Below are positions 5,380-13,299 of a stretch of 24,436 bases of DNA, piece by piece. The notes beneath the pieces were generated by a model that was not told the DNA's origin, ran no database searches, and was given only the letters and a program-made list of their open reading frames with translations. The position numbers and the translations under genes are program-made. Where the stretch lies: positions 1 to 24,436 of the forward strand of contig URHT01000029.1 in the NCBI GenBank assembly GCA_900547745.1. The letters run 5' to 3'. Positions within the stretch are counted from its first letter, which is position 1; every line of letters begins with the position of its first letter. Origin of the DNA: an uncultured Eubacteriales bacterium (lineage in GTDB: Bacteria; Bacillota; Clostridia; Oscillospirales; Oscillospiraceae).

Positions 5380-7674
5380 TCAGTCCTGAATGAGTCCCTC
5401 TTCGCTGAAGCGCTTGAAGAGGATGTGGGCATTCATGGGATTCTGGTCGATGGCCACGCCGGTGGCGTTGAGAATGGCGTTGCGGATGGCCGGTGCGCCG
5501 GAGCAGGCCGGCGGCTCGCCCAGTGCCTTTGTGCCGAAGGCCGATGTCGGCTCAGCGTTTTCAATGAACTGCGCCTCCAGATGGGGGTGATCCATAATGG
5601 TGCTCAGCTTGTAGTCCAGCAAATTGTTGTTCAGCGGCTTACCGTTCTTCTCGTCGAACAGCAGCTGCTCGCCCATGCCGTAGCCGATGGCCATGGACAT
5701 GCCGCCGTGTACCTGCGCCGCGGCCAGCGCCGGGTTGATGAGCTTGCCGCAGTCGTGTACGTTGACGATGTCCCGCAGCGTCACCTTGCACATGGGAATG
5801 TCCACCTCGATGTCCACGAAGGTGCAGCCGAAGGAGTAGGCGTTGTTGCGGATGGTGAACGTGGACTCGGCGGTGATGTGCTCGCTCTTGGCGGCGTTGT
5901 ACTGCGCCGTCATGGCCAGCTCCCTCAGGCTCATCAACACCTTGCCGTCGGTATTGCGGACGATGTTGCCGTCCACGATGTCCATATTGTACACCGCCTG
6001 ACGGGTCAGGTCGGTGGCGTATTGCAGGATCTTTTCCTTCAGCAGCAGGCCGGTCTGGCGAATGGAAAAGCCCGCCGTATAGGTCTGGCGGCTGGCGTAG
6101 GCGCCCAGACCCGTGGGGGTGATGTCCGTGTCCTGGCAGGACACCACATGCACGTCCTTATAGCTCTTGAGGCCCACCACATCGGCGGTCATCTGGGCGT
6201 AGGCGGTGTCGGCGCCCTGTCCGATCTCCGTCTCGCCGCACTGCATGGTCACGGTGCCGTCCAAATTCAGCTGCATCCGGTTGCTGGAGGTCTCCAACGA
6301 GATGGGATACACAGCGGTGTTGTACCAGAACGTGGCCATGCCCACCGCGTGGCGGATGGGCCCCGTCTCCTTGGCGTACTCCGCCATCTTCCGGTCATAG
6401 TCTATGTATTTCCGGCCCGCCTCCATGCACTCACGGAAGGAGTCGTTGTAGTTGACGTTGTGGCTGAACCCGTCCTCGTAGCCCTGGGGCATGATGTTCT
6501 GCATCCGGAAGGCCAGCGGGTCCATGCCCACCGCCCTGGCGCAGTCGTCCACGTTGGACTCATCGGCAAAGGACGCCTGCGGCATACCGTAGCCCCGCAT
6601 GGCGCCGGCGGCGGGGCGGTTGGTGAACACCGTCCAAGCGTCGCATTCCATGTTGTCGCAGGGATAGTGCTGGGGGAAGGAGCCCATGGCCTTGGCCACG
6701 ATGGAGTGTCCGTGGGAGGCGTAAGCGCCCTGATTGGAGAAGCACTCCACCTTCCGGGCGGCAAACGTGCCGTCCTTCCGGAGCCACGACACAATGTGGA
6801 ACCGGATGGCGTGGCGGACGCGGTTGGACACGAACGTCTCCTCCCGGGAGCAGTCGATGCGCACGGGGCGGCCGCCCACCTGCGTGGTGCAGTAGGCGCA
6901 CAGCGGCTCGTACAGCGCGTCCTGCTTGTTGCCGAAGCCGCCGCCGATATAGGGCTTGATAACGTGGATATCCGCCCACGGACGGCCCAGCGCCTGTCCC
7001 ACGATGCGGCGGATGATGTGGGGGATCTGGGTGGAGGACACCACCACGATCCGCCCGTTCTCCTCGTAGGAGAAGCAGCCGTGGTTCTCGATGTGGCTGT
7101 GCTGCACGGTGGGCGTGTCGTACCAGCCCTCTACTTTCATAAGGCCCGGCTCCTGAATGGCGGCCTGATAGTCGCCCTTCTTCATGTCGGTGTGCTTCAG
7201 GATGTTGCGGGGGAAGCTCTCATGCAGCTGGGGCGCACCCTCCTCCATGGCCTTCTGGACATCCAGCACGAAGGGCAGCTCCTCATACTCCACCTTCAGC
7301 GCCCGCACGCCCTGCATGGCGGACACCTCGTCCTCGGCGATGACCACCGCCACATCGTCGCCCCAGTACCGCACATGCCGGTTCAGCAGATGGCGGTCGG
7401 CCACGTCCTGATGGCCCGGATCCATCGACCACGGATGGCCCGCCGTGGGGAAGGTGATGTCCGGCACGTCGAAGCAGGTGATGACCTTCACCACCCCGTC
7501 GATGGCCTCGGCGGCGCTGGTATCCACGGTCTTCACGAAGCCGTGGGCGATCTCCGCGTGCTTGATGCGCACATACAGTGCGTTCCGGGGCATCATATCC
7601 TCATAATACTTGGTACGTCCTGTGGCCTTGTCGAAGGCGTCCACCCTGACTTGGCTCTTTCCAACCTCACCCAT
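5380..7674 (-). CDS. xdhA: Xanthine dehydrogenase molybdenum-binding subunit XdhA
   Basis: Catalytic subunit (764 aa; E. coli XdhA is 752) that hydroxylates purine rings at the molybdopterin site. Strong family blocks: RVDAFDKATGRTKYYED at the N-terminus, TAGHPW with DVADRHLLNRHVRYWGDDVAVV, GGGFGNKQD (244-252), GAMRGYGMPQ, EIGQGADTAYAQM and the C-terminal ALGEPP with the presumed catalytic Glu720. Similarity to E. coli XdhA is evident throughout. ATG at 7674 is preferred over 7704 because AAGGAGG (7684-7690) sits 9 bases upstream. It heads the xdhA-B-C operon and is divergent from the mocA-like gene. Substrate could be xanthine, hypoxanthine or a related N-heterocycle. Confidence 0.95.
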   Translation of the reverse strand: MGEVGKSQVRVDAFDKATGRTKYYEDMMPRNALYVRIKHAEIAHGFVKTVDTSAAEAIDGVVKVITCFDVPDITFPTAGHPWSMDPGHQDVADRHLLNRHVRYWGDDVAVVIAEDEVSAMQGVRALKVEYEELPFVLDVQKAMEEGAPQLHESFPRNILKHTDMKKGDYQAAIQEPGLMKVEGWYDTPTVQHSHIENHGCFSYEENGRIVVVSSTQIPHIIRRIVGQALGRPWADIHVIKPYIGGGFGNKQDALYEPLCAYCTTQVGGRPVRIDCSREETFVSNRVRHAIRFHIVSWLRKDGTFAARKVECFSNQGAYASHGHSIVAKAMGSFPQHYPCDNMECDAWTVFTNRPAAGAMRGYGMPQASFADESNVDDCARAVGMDPLAFRMQNIMPQGYEDGFSHNVNYNDSFRECMEAGRKYIDYDRKMAEYAKETGPIRHAVGMATFWYNTAVYPISLETSSNRMQLNLDGTVTMQCGETEIGQGADTAYAQMTADVVGLKSYKDVHVVSCQDTDITPTGLGAYASRQTYTAGFSIRQTGLLLKEKILQYATDLTRQAVYNMDIVDGNIVRNTDGKVLMSLRELAMTAQYNAAKSEHITAESTFTIRNNAYSFGCTFVDIEVDIPMCKVTLRDIVNVHDCGKLINPALAAAQVHGGMSMAIGYGMGEQLLFDEKNGKPLNNNLLDYKLSTIMDHPHLEAQFIENAEPTSAFGTKALGEPPACSGAPAIRNAILNATGVAIDQNPMNAHILFKRFSEEGLIQD

Positions 7675-7724
7675 TCCGGTACTCCTCCTTATCAACGAGA
7701 TCAATCTCGATAACAGCTGTGCTG

Positions 7725-7742
7725 ATGGCAGATATCTGCCAT
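7725..7742. promoter_or_regulatory. 18-bp perfect palindrome upstream of xdhA, candidate operator
   Basis: ATGGCAGATATCTGCCAT is its own reverse complement. It lies 51 bp upstream of the xdhA start codon within the divergent region shared with the mocA-like gene. A weak minus-strand promoter (TTTTCA, 17 bases, TAGGAT) could be placed upstream of it, leaving the palindrome downstream of the start site, a repressor position. A second, smaller inverted repeat CGAGAT-CA-ATCTCG lies at 7696-7709. No regulator gene is in the window, and the site does not look like ModE. Confidence 0.5.
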
Positions 7743-7826
7743 ACTGATACTTGTACTATCCTATCACAAACCCGTGAATTTGAAAAGGCTTTTCATTATC
7801 CTACTCGGGGTATAACGCCGTTTTTC

Positions 7827-7856
7827 TTGACAGCTTTTCCGTTTTCCGGGTATACT
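7827..7856 (+). promoter_or_regulatory. Promoter of the mocA-like gene
   Basis: Perfect TTGACA (7827-7832), 18-base spacer, TATACT (7851-7856), about 34 bp before the start codon. Confidence 0.85.
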
Positions 7857-7889
7857 ACCGCTAAAGGTCACACCACGGAGGTGCTTTCC

Positions 7890-8477
7890 ATGGAAAAACT
7901 GCGTATCGGCTGCGTCGTCATGGCCGCCGGCAACGCATCCCGCTTCGGCCGGAACAAGCTGGCCGCCGAGGTGGACGGCAAAACGCTCCTGCGCCGCGCG
8001 CTGGAGGCCGTACCGCCCGGCCGGTTCTGCCGCGTAGCCGTCGTCACCCAGTACCCGGAGGCGGCGGAGGCCGCCCGGCGCTTCTCCTTCACGCCTGTGA
8101 AGAACCGGCACCCGGACTGGGGCATCAGCCACACCATCTCACTGGGGCTGGACGCCCTGGGCGACTGCGACGCCGCGCTGTTTCTGGTGTCCGACCAGCC
8201 CCTGCTGGAGCAGGCCAGCGTGGCGGGGCTGCTGGACTTCTACTGCCGGCACCCGTCCTGCATCGTGGCTCTGGGCCACAACGGCGTCCGGGGCAATCCC
8301 TGCCTGTTCCCTGCCTGCTTCTTCCCGGAGCTGCGGGCGCTGCGGGAGGATCACGGCGGCAGCACCGTCATCCGCCGTCACGAGGACGTCCTGCTGCTGT
8401 ACGACGTGCCCGCCCGCCAGCTGACGGACGTGGACACCCGCAATGCGCTGAACGCCCTCACCGGGCAGGAGCCGTAA
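7890..8477 (+). CDS. mocA: Molybdenum cofactor cytidylyltransferase, MocA family
   Basis: Nucleotidyltransferase of the NTP_transf_3 type that links CTP (or a related nucleotide) to Mo-molybdopterin, giving the dinucleotide cofactor needed by xanthine-dehydrogenase-type enzymes. The 195-residue protein has the nucleotide-binding signature VVMAAGNASRFGRNKL (9-24) with the lysine of the RxxKL motif, and the metal-binding VSDQPLL (Asp102). ATG at 7890 is used because GGAGGTG lies just upstream; the longer frame begins before the promoter and is rejected. It is divergent from xdhABC and convergent with the fused Mo hydroxylase, so it may serve both. The selenium-cofactor-linked YgfJ branch of the family is an alternative subfunction. 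Confidence 0.9.
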   Translation: MEKLRIGCVVMAAGNASRFGRNKLAAEVDGKTLLRRALEAVPPGRFCRVAVVTQYPEAAEAARRFSFTPVKNRHPDWGISHTISLGLDALGDCDAALFLVSDQPLLEQASVAGLLDFYCRHPSCIVALGHNGVRGNPCLFPACFFPELRALREDHGGSTVIRRHEDVLLLYDVPARQLTDVDTRNALNALTGQEP

Positions 8478-8500
8478 CGCCCCGCGTATGTCGTCTCGTC

Positions 8501-8538
8501 ACAGGCCGCAGCGCTGCTGCGGCCTGTGTTATTTTTTT
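8501..8538 (+). terminator. Terminator after mocA
   Basis: ACAGGCCGCAGC (8501-8512) pairs perfectly with GCTGCGGCCTGT (8516-8527) and is followed by GTTATTTTTTT. It overlaps the stop codon of the convergent hydroxylase gene. Confidence 0.9.
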
Positions 8539-11131
8539 ACTTTTTCCGCGCGTAGGGCGTGTTCGCCAGCGGCAGCTCGAAGCGCCGCTCCCCGTCCCAG
8601 CGGTAGTAGGCATCGGCGATGGCCGGCGCCGTGGGGATAGACGTGATCTCGCCGATGCCGATGGCGCCGCCGGCCACATCCAGCCCCGGCTTCTCCACCA
8701 CAATGGCCTCGATCTCCTCCTGCGGCAGCTGGTTGGCCCGGAACAGCCCCAGCATGCCGTACTTGGCGGTGGGGCGGCAGTTCTCGTCAATGGGGTACTG
8801 CTCCGTCAGGGCGTAACCCATGGACATCACCACGCCGCCCTCGATCTGCCCCTCCACGCTGAGGGGGTTCACGGCCTTGCCCACGTCATGGGCGGCCACC
8901 ATCTTTTTGATCTTCCCCGTCTCGCGGTCGAGGATGCACATCTGCGTGGCGTAGCCGTAGGCCACATGGCTCACGGGGTTGGGCACGTCCGCGCCCAGGG
9001 GATCGGTCTTGGCCAGATACTCGCCGTAGAACTCCTGTCCCGTCAACTGCGCCAGCGTTTTGCCGCCGTCCAGCTCCGCCTTCAGCTTCGCGCAGGCGCG
9101 GCGGGTGGCCTCACCCGTCACCAGCGTCTGGCGGCTGCCGGAGGTATCGCCGGAGTCCGGCGCGATCCACGTGTTGCTCCGCTCGTATACCACGTCGCCG
9201 CACCGCAGGCCGGTGCAGGTCACCACCGTCTGTACCAGCACGGTGCCCAGTCCCTGCCCGATGCAGCTGGCGCCGGAGTAGATATGCACCTTGCCGTCCG
9301 GTTCCACGATGAGCTTGCAGCGGCCCCAGTCGGGGATACCTACGCCCACGCCGGCGTTCTTCATGGCGCAGGCGATGCCCACCGGGTCACCCGCCGCCAC
9401 CGCCGCGTCGTAGGCGGGCTTGATGGCCTCCAGCGTCTCCACAAGGCCGGTGGAGCCGTCCACGATCTGACCGTTGGGCAGCACGCCGCCGGGCCGGATG
9501 GCATTGCGGTAGCGGATCTCCCACGGGCTGATGCCCACCAGCTCGGCCATCTGGTTCAGCAGCGTCTCCGTGCAGAAGCAGGTCTGCGTCACGCCGAAGC
9601 CCCGGAACGCGCCGGCCGGCGGGTTGTTGGTGTAGTAGGCGTAGCCCTCGATCTCAAAATTCTCATAGGCGTAGGGCCCCGCCGCGTGGGTGCAGGCGCG
9701 CTCCAGCACAGGCCCTCCCAGCGAGGCGAACGCGCCGGTGTCGGACACCACGCTGGCCTTCACGCCCTGAATAATGCCGTTTTCGTCGCAGCCCATGGTG
9801 AACTCCATGTCCATACTGTGGCGCTTGGGGTGGACGAGGATGGACTCCTGCCGGCTGAGCTTCACCTTCACCGGTACCCGCGCCACATAGGCCAGCAGCG
9901 CCGCGTGGTGCTGCACGGACATGTCCTCCTTGCCGCCGAAGCCGCCGCCCACCAGCATGTTCTGCACCTGACAGTGCTCATAGTCCACGCCCAGCATGGC
10001 CGCGCACTCGTGCATAGTGGTGTGGGAGCTCTGGTCGGTGGTCAGCAGCTTCACGCCGCCGTTGTCCAGCGGCAGCGCCACGCAGCACTCCGGCTCCAGA
10101 AAGGCGTGCTCCGTCCACGGCGTGTGGAATTTCTCCGTCAGTACATATTTCGATCTGGCAATGGCCCCCGCCGCGTCGCCCCGCGACACATGCTTGTAGG
10201 CCTGCACATTGCTTTCTTCCTCCTCGAACACCAGCGGCGCACCGGGCGCTGCCGCCTCCGCGGGGCTGTGCACCGCCGGCAGCACCTCGTATTCCACCTT
10301 CACCAGCTTCTTGGCGGCCTCCAGCGTCTCCTGATCCCGGGCGCACACCAGCGCCACCGCGTCGCCCAGATAGTGGGTGATCTCCCCGATGCCGATGAGC
10401 GTGGGCTGATCCTTCTTCAGATGGCCCACGTTGACCTTGCCGGGGATATCCTTCTGGGTCAGCACGCACACCACACCCTCCAGCGCCTCCGCCTCGGAGG
10501 TGTCGATGCGCAGCACTCTGGCCCGGGCGTACTGGCTGCGCACCGCGCCGCCGTAGCACATGCCGTCCACATACACATCGTCTGGGTACTGGCCGTAGCC
10601 CATCACCTTCTCCTCCACGTCCAGCCGGTGGACGCGGCTGCCCACCTGCCAGTCGTCGGCAGAGGCCGCAGGCAGCTTCCCCTCCCGGAAGATCTTCGCC
10701 GCCAGCAGGATGCCGTCGATGATCTTCACATAGCCGGTGCAGCGGCAGATGTTGTTGCGGATGGCAAACGCCGCCTCCTCACGGGTAGGGTCGGGATTCC
10801 CGTCCAGCAGCCCCTTGGCGGAGATGACCATGCCCGGGATGCAGAAGCCGCACTGCACCGCCCCCGCCTCACCGAAGGCAAAGGTATACACCTGCTTTTC
10901 CCAATCGCTGAGTCCCTCCACCGTCACGATGGTCTTGCCCTCCAGCTTATCGGTCTGGGGAATGCAGGCCTTGGTGGGCTTGCCGTCGATGAGCACATGG
11001 CAGGTGCCGCAGGCGCCCTCGCTGCATCCATCCTTCACGGATGTCAGGTGCAGCGTGTCCCGCAGATAGCGGATCAGCTTCTGATTCTTCTCCACGACAA
11101 CGGTTTGTCCGTTCACGGTGAAAGTGGCCAT
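8537..11131 (-). CDS. Fused 2Fe-2S/molybdenum hydroxylase, Se-dependent xanthine dehydrogenase-like
   Basis: One 864-residue chain joins the XdhC-like and XdhA-like parts. Residues 1-150 carry both 2Fe-2S sites (Cys36, 41, 44, 56 and Cys94, 97, 129, 131). The rest is the aldehyde oxidase/xanthine dehydrogenase Mo domain with GGGFGGKED (395-403), GAFRGFG (507-513), SCIGQGLGT (622-630) and a C-terminal GEI with presumed catalytic Glu828. No FAD domain is present, as in Desulfovibrio aldehyde oxidoreductase; length also fits the selenium-dependent xanthine dehydrogenase group. GAGGAG precedes the ATG. The electron acceptor is probably another flavoprotein or ferredoxin. The exact substrate (purine, aldehyde or nicotinate-like) is not shown by sequence. 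Confidence 0.85.
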   Translation of the reverse strand: MATFTVNGQTVVVEKNQKLIRYLRDTLHLTSVKDGCSEGACGTCHVLIDGKPTKACIPQTDKLEGKTIVTVEGLSDWEKQVYTFAFGEAGAVQCGFCIPGMVISAKGLLDGNPDPTREEAAFAIRNNICRCTGYVKIIDGILLAAKIFREGKLPAASADDWQVGSRVHRLDVEEKVMGYGQYPDDVYVDGMCYGGAVRSQYARARVLRIDTSEAEALEGVVCVLTQKDIPGKVNVGHLKKDQPTLIGIGEITHYLGDAVALVCARDQETLEAAKKLVKVEYEVLPAVHSPAEAAAPGAPLVFEEEESNVQAYKHVSRGDAAGAIARSKYVLTEKFHTPWTEHAFLEPECCVALPLDNGGVKLLTTDQSSHTTMHECAAMLGVDYEHCQVQNMLVGGGFGGKEDMSVQHHAALLAYVARVPVKVKLSRQESILVHPKRHSMDMEFTMGCDENGIIQGVKASVVSDTGAFASLGGPVLERACTHAAGPYAYENFEIEGYAYYTNNPPAGAFRGFGVTQTCFCTETLLNQMAELVGISPWEIRYRNAIRPGGVLPNGQIVDGSTGLVETLEAIKPAYDAAVAAGDPVGIACAMKNAGVGVGIPDWGRCKLIVEPDGKVHIYSGASCIGQGLGTVLVQTVVTCTGLRCGDVVYERSNTWIAPDSGDTSGSRQTLVTGEATRRACAKLKAELDGGKTLAQLTGQEFYGEYLAKTDPLGADVPNPVSHVAYGYATQMCILDRETGKIKKMVAAHDVGKAVNPLSVEGQIEGGVVMSMGYALTEQYPIDENCRPTAKYGMLGLFRANQLPQEEIEAIVVEKPGLDVAGGAIGIGEITSIPTAPAIADAYYRWDGERRFELPLANTPYARKK

Positions 11132-11194
11132 ATCGTTCTCCTCTCTGCGGCGGGCCGCCCCGCCTGTCCGAAGGTACCTGAATTTTTTTCAGCT

Positions 11195-11223
11195 ATTATA
11201 CAATATTTTTAGCTTTTCCGCAA
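11195..11223 (-). promoter_or_regulatory. Promoter of the fused Mo hydroxylase
   Basis: On the minus strand TTGCGG (11218-11223), 17 bases and perfect TATAAT (11195-11200). The weak -35 would suit an activator. Confidence 0.75.
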
Positions 11224-11238
11224 GTCTTACTCGTGAAT

Positions 11239-11266
11239 AGCGTTATTCTACTTCCACAATAACGCT
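11239..11266. promoter_or_regulatory. Inverted repeat upstream of the hydroxylase promoter, candidate activator site
   Basis: AGCGTTATT (11239-11247) and AATAACGCT (11258-11266) form perfect 9-bp arms with a 10-bp centre. The centre lies about 64 bp upstream of the expected start site of the minus-strand hydroxylase promoter, where LysR-type and similar activators commonly bind. The regulator is not in the window. Confidence 0.5.
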
Positions 11267-11293
11267 CGCCTCCCGCCGCGCCCCGCAAACCGC

Positions 11294-11322
11294 TTGCGCC
11301 GCCGCCTGCGTCCTGCTATAAC
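11294..11322 (+). promoter_or_regulatory. Plus-strand promoter before a decayed small gene
   Basis: TTGCGC (11294-11299), 17-base spacer, TATAAC (11317-11322) with TGC before the -10. It sits 36 bp upstream of ATG 11358. Confidence 0.45.
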
Positions 11323-11357
11323 GGAAAACGCCGCGGCATCGGAAGGCGGAACACGAC

Positions 11358-11575
11358 ATGGAGATCAGACTGCTGGAGCAGGCCGAAAATTCACCGTCCG
11401 GTACCAGACCGGCGGCTATTGCGACCTCCCTGTTTTGCAATGGCCGCTGCCGGCGCACCGTGTCAACATGAACACGCGGGAGAAAATCACTTACGACCGG
11501 TATGTGCAGGCGCATGCAGAGAGATACGCCCCCGGCGCTCTGCGCCGCAGCAGACTGAACGGAACCGCGCAATAA
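11358..11575 (+). pseudogene. Small frameshifted gene, unrecognised
   Basis: ATG 11358 with an AAGGCGGA RBS opens MEIRLLEQAENSPSG but stops at 11471 after 37 codons. A different frame then reads on to a TAA at 11573-11575 with protein-like sequence (NMNTREKITYDRYVQAHAER, then YAPGALRRSRLN). Joining them needs at least one frameshift near 11385-11395. A promoter lies upstream and a long hairpin directly downstream, so the unit looks like a once-functional gene of about 70 codons. No family is recognised. A genuine 37-codon peptide remains possible. Confidence 0.3.
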
Positions 11576-11613
11576 GGAACCCGCCCATGTTCAATGGGCG
11601 GGTTCCTTATTGC
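11569..11613. terminator. Hairpin with 20-bp perfect arms
   Basis: Arms 11569-11588 and 11594-11613 (starting GCAATAAGGAACCC) are perfect complements around a 5-base loop GTTCA. There is no long T tract beyond the stem on either strand, only TTCCTTATT within it. It directly follows the stop of the decayed plus-strand ORF and may work as a two-way terminator. Confidence 0.6.
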
Positions 11614-11680
11614 ATCGGAGTATACGCACCGGTATGGATCCGATGCCATTTTTGTCTTGTTTTCTCGTCGGCAGCAGCCC

Positions 11681-11713
11681 TTTTGAACCACTCGTCCGGC
11701 AAGTGGTTCAAAA
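11681..11713. terminator. Inverted repeat at the end of the liv operon
   Basis: TTTTGAACCACT (11681-11692) and AGTGGTTCAAAA (11702-11713) pair perfectly around a 9-base loop. It lies 37 bp beyond the livF stop on the minus strand. The A/T-flanked stem could stop minus transcription or protect the 3' end; there is no clear T tract. Confidence 0.5.
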
Positions 11714-11749
11714 AGGCGCGCCGGGCTGTGTGCCCGTATGCGGTCGGGC

Positions 11750-12457
11750 TTATCCGCCCAGATAGGCCTTGCGGATGGCGTCGCTCTCCAGCAGCGCCGC
11801 GCCGCTGCCCTCGGTGACGATGCGCCCCGTTTCCAGCACATAGCCCCGGTCGGCCACGGCCAGCGCCGCCTGCGCGTTCTGCTCCACCAGAAGGATCGTG
11901 GTACCGTCGGCGTGGAGCTGGCGGATGATGTCGAAGATCTGCTCCACCAGCAGCGGGGCAAGGCCCATGGACGGCTCGTCCAGCATCAGCAGCTTGGGAT
12001 GGCTCATCAGCGCCCGTCCCATGGCCAGCATCTGCTGCTCGCCGCCGGACAACGTACCGGCCACCTGCTTCCGCCGCTCTCTCAGCCTTGGAAAGCGCGC
12101 AAACACGCTCTCAATGTCGGCACTCACGTCCCCGCTGCGGCAGTAGCCGCCCATGTCCAGATTTTCCTGCACCGTCATGTGCTGGAAAATACGCCGGCCC
12201 TCCGGCACGAGGGCCATACCGCGCCCCACCAGCCTGTGACTGGGCACATGGCGCAGCTCCTCGTCCATGAAGCGCACGCTGCCCGTCCGGCTGCGCAGCA
12301 GACCCGCCACGGTGTTCAGGGTGGTGGACTTGCCCGCGCCGTTAGCGCCGATCAGTGTCACCACCTCACCCTGCTCCACATGGAAGGACACGTCCTTCAC
12401 CGCGTGGATGCTGCCGTAGTACACGTTGATGTTCTCCACCTGCAGCACGGTGCTCAT
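11750..12457 (-). CDS. livF: Branched-chain amino acid ABC transporter ATPase LivF
   Basis: A 235-residue ABC ATPase of the LivF type. Walker A is GANGAGKST (37-45), the Q-loop/LivF segment is ALVPEGRRIFQHMTVQENL, the signature LSGGEQQ (136-142) and Walker B LLMLDEP (156-162), then the switch histidine position is replaced by LLVEQN, which is normal in LivF. It pairs with LivG to power uptake through LivH/LivM. Its ATG overlaps the livG stop (ATGA), so it is coupled. Last gene of a five-gene minus-strand operon. Confidence 0.95.
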   Translation of the reverse strand: MSTVLQVENINVYYGSIHAVKDVSFHVEQGEVVTLIGANGAGKSTTLNTVAGLLRSRTGSVRFMDEELRHVPSHRLVGRGMALVPEGRRIFQHMTVQENLDMGGYCRSGDVSADIESVFARFPRLRERRKQVAGTLSGGEQQMLAMGRALMSHPKLLMLDEPSMGLAPLLVEQIFDIIRQLHADGTTILLVEQNAQAALAVADRGYVLETGRIVTEGSGAALLESDAIRKAYLGG

Positions 12458-13299
12458 GCGCTCGCCTCCTTTTTTCTGCCCAGATACGCCTCGATGACCG
12501 CCGGGTCTGCCTGAATATCCGCCGGTGTGCCCTTGGCGATGATGTGTCCGAAGTTCAGCACGCAGATGCCCTCGCAGATGTTCATCACCAGATTCATATC
12601 ATGCTCGATGAGCAGCACCGCGATCTGGAACGTATCCCGTATCTTGCGGATGTTCTCCATCAGCTCCGCCGTTTCCGACGGGTTCATGCCCGCCGCCGGT
12701 TCGTCCAGCAGCAGCAGGCACGGGTTGGACGCCAGCGCCCGCAGGATCTCCAGCCGCCGCTGTGCGCCGTAGGGCAGGGAGCCCGCCCGCTCATCGGCGT
12801 GGGACTCCATGTGGAAGATGCTCAGCAGCTCCTCCGTCCGCTCCCGGGCGATGCGCTCCTCCCGGGCGTACTTGGGAAAATGCAGGATGCTGCCTGCCAG
12901 CCCGTACCGCACGGAGTCGTTCATGGCCACCATCAGGTTCTCCGCCACCGTCAGATCATTGAACAGGCGGATGTTCTGGAACGTCCGGGCGATGCCCGCC
13001 TTGTTCACCTGCGCCGTGGTCATGCTGTGGGTGTCCTTACCATCCAGCAGGATGGCCCCCGCCGTGGGCTGGTACACCTTGGTCAGCAGATTGAACACCG
13101 TGGTCTTGCCCGCGCCGTTGGGCCCGATGAGCCCTGCGATCTCCGTGCGGCCGATGGTCAGGTCAAAATCCTCCACCGCCTTCAGGCCGCCGAAGGTCAC
13201 GCCCAGCCCCACGCACTCCAGCACCGGGGATTTGTCGATGTCGCGTTCCGGCAGCAGGACGGTGGACGGCCGGTTCACCAGTTTCGTTTTCGCACTCAC
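12454..13299 (-). CDS. livG: Branched-chain amino acid ABC transporter ATPase LivG
   Basis: A 281-residue ABC ATPase of the LivG type with Walker A GPNGAGKTT (59-67), NIRLFNDLTVAENLMVA, signature LPYGAQRR (175-182), Walker B LLLLDEP (195-201) and AGMNPSE, followed by LLIEHDM with the switch His. Start is GTG at 13299 (M-S-A-K) overlapping the livM stop by GTGA, with AAGGAG about 12 bases upstream. The N-terminal 25 residues before the domain are longer than usual, so a later start is possible. It works with LivF. Confidence 0.93.
   Translation of the reverse strand: MSAKTKLVNRPSTVLLPERDIDKSPVLECVGLGVTFGGLKAVEDFDLTIGRTEIAGLIGPNGAGKTTVFNLLTKVYQPTAGAILLDGKDTHSMTTAQVNKAGIARTFQNIRLFNDLTVAENLMVAMNDSVRYGLAGSILHFPKYAREERIARERTEELLSIFHMESHADERAGSLPYGAQRRLEILRALASNPCLLLLDEPAAGMNPSETAELMENIRKIRDTFQIAVLLIEHDMNLVMNICEGICVLNFGHIIAKGTPADIQADPAVIEAYLGRKKEASA

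Noticed and set aside
5212..7713. An 833-codon open frame on the plus strand opposite xdhA
   Set aside because: It lies antisense to the well-supported xdhA/xdhB genes, is rich in His, Val, Gly and Leu, and has no domain; it is a codon-bias shadow of GC-rich genes.
8888..11212. A 774-codon plus-strand open frame opposite the fused hydroxylase
   Set aside because: Same kind of antisense shadow (His/Leu/Arg-rich) with no motif and no RBS.
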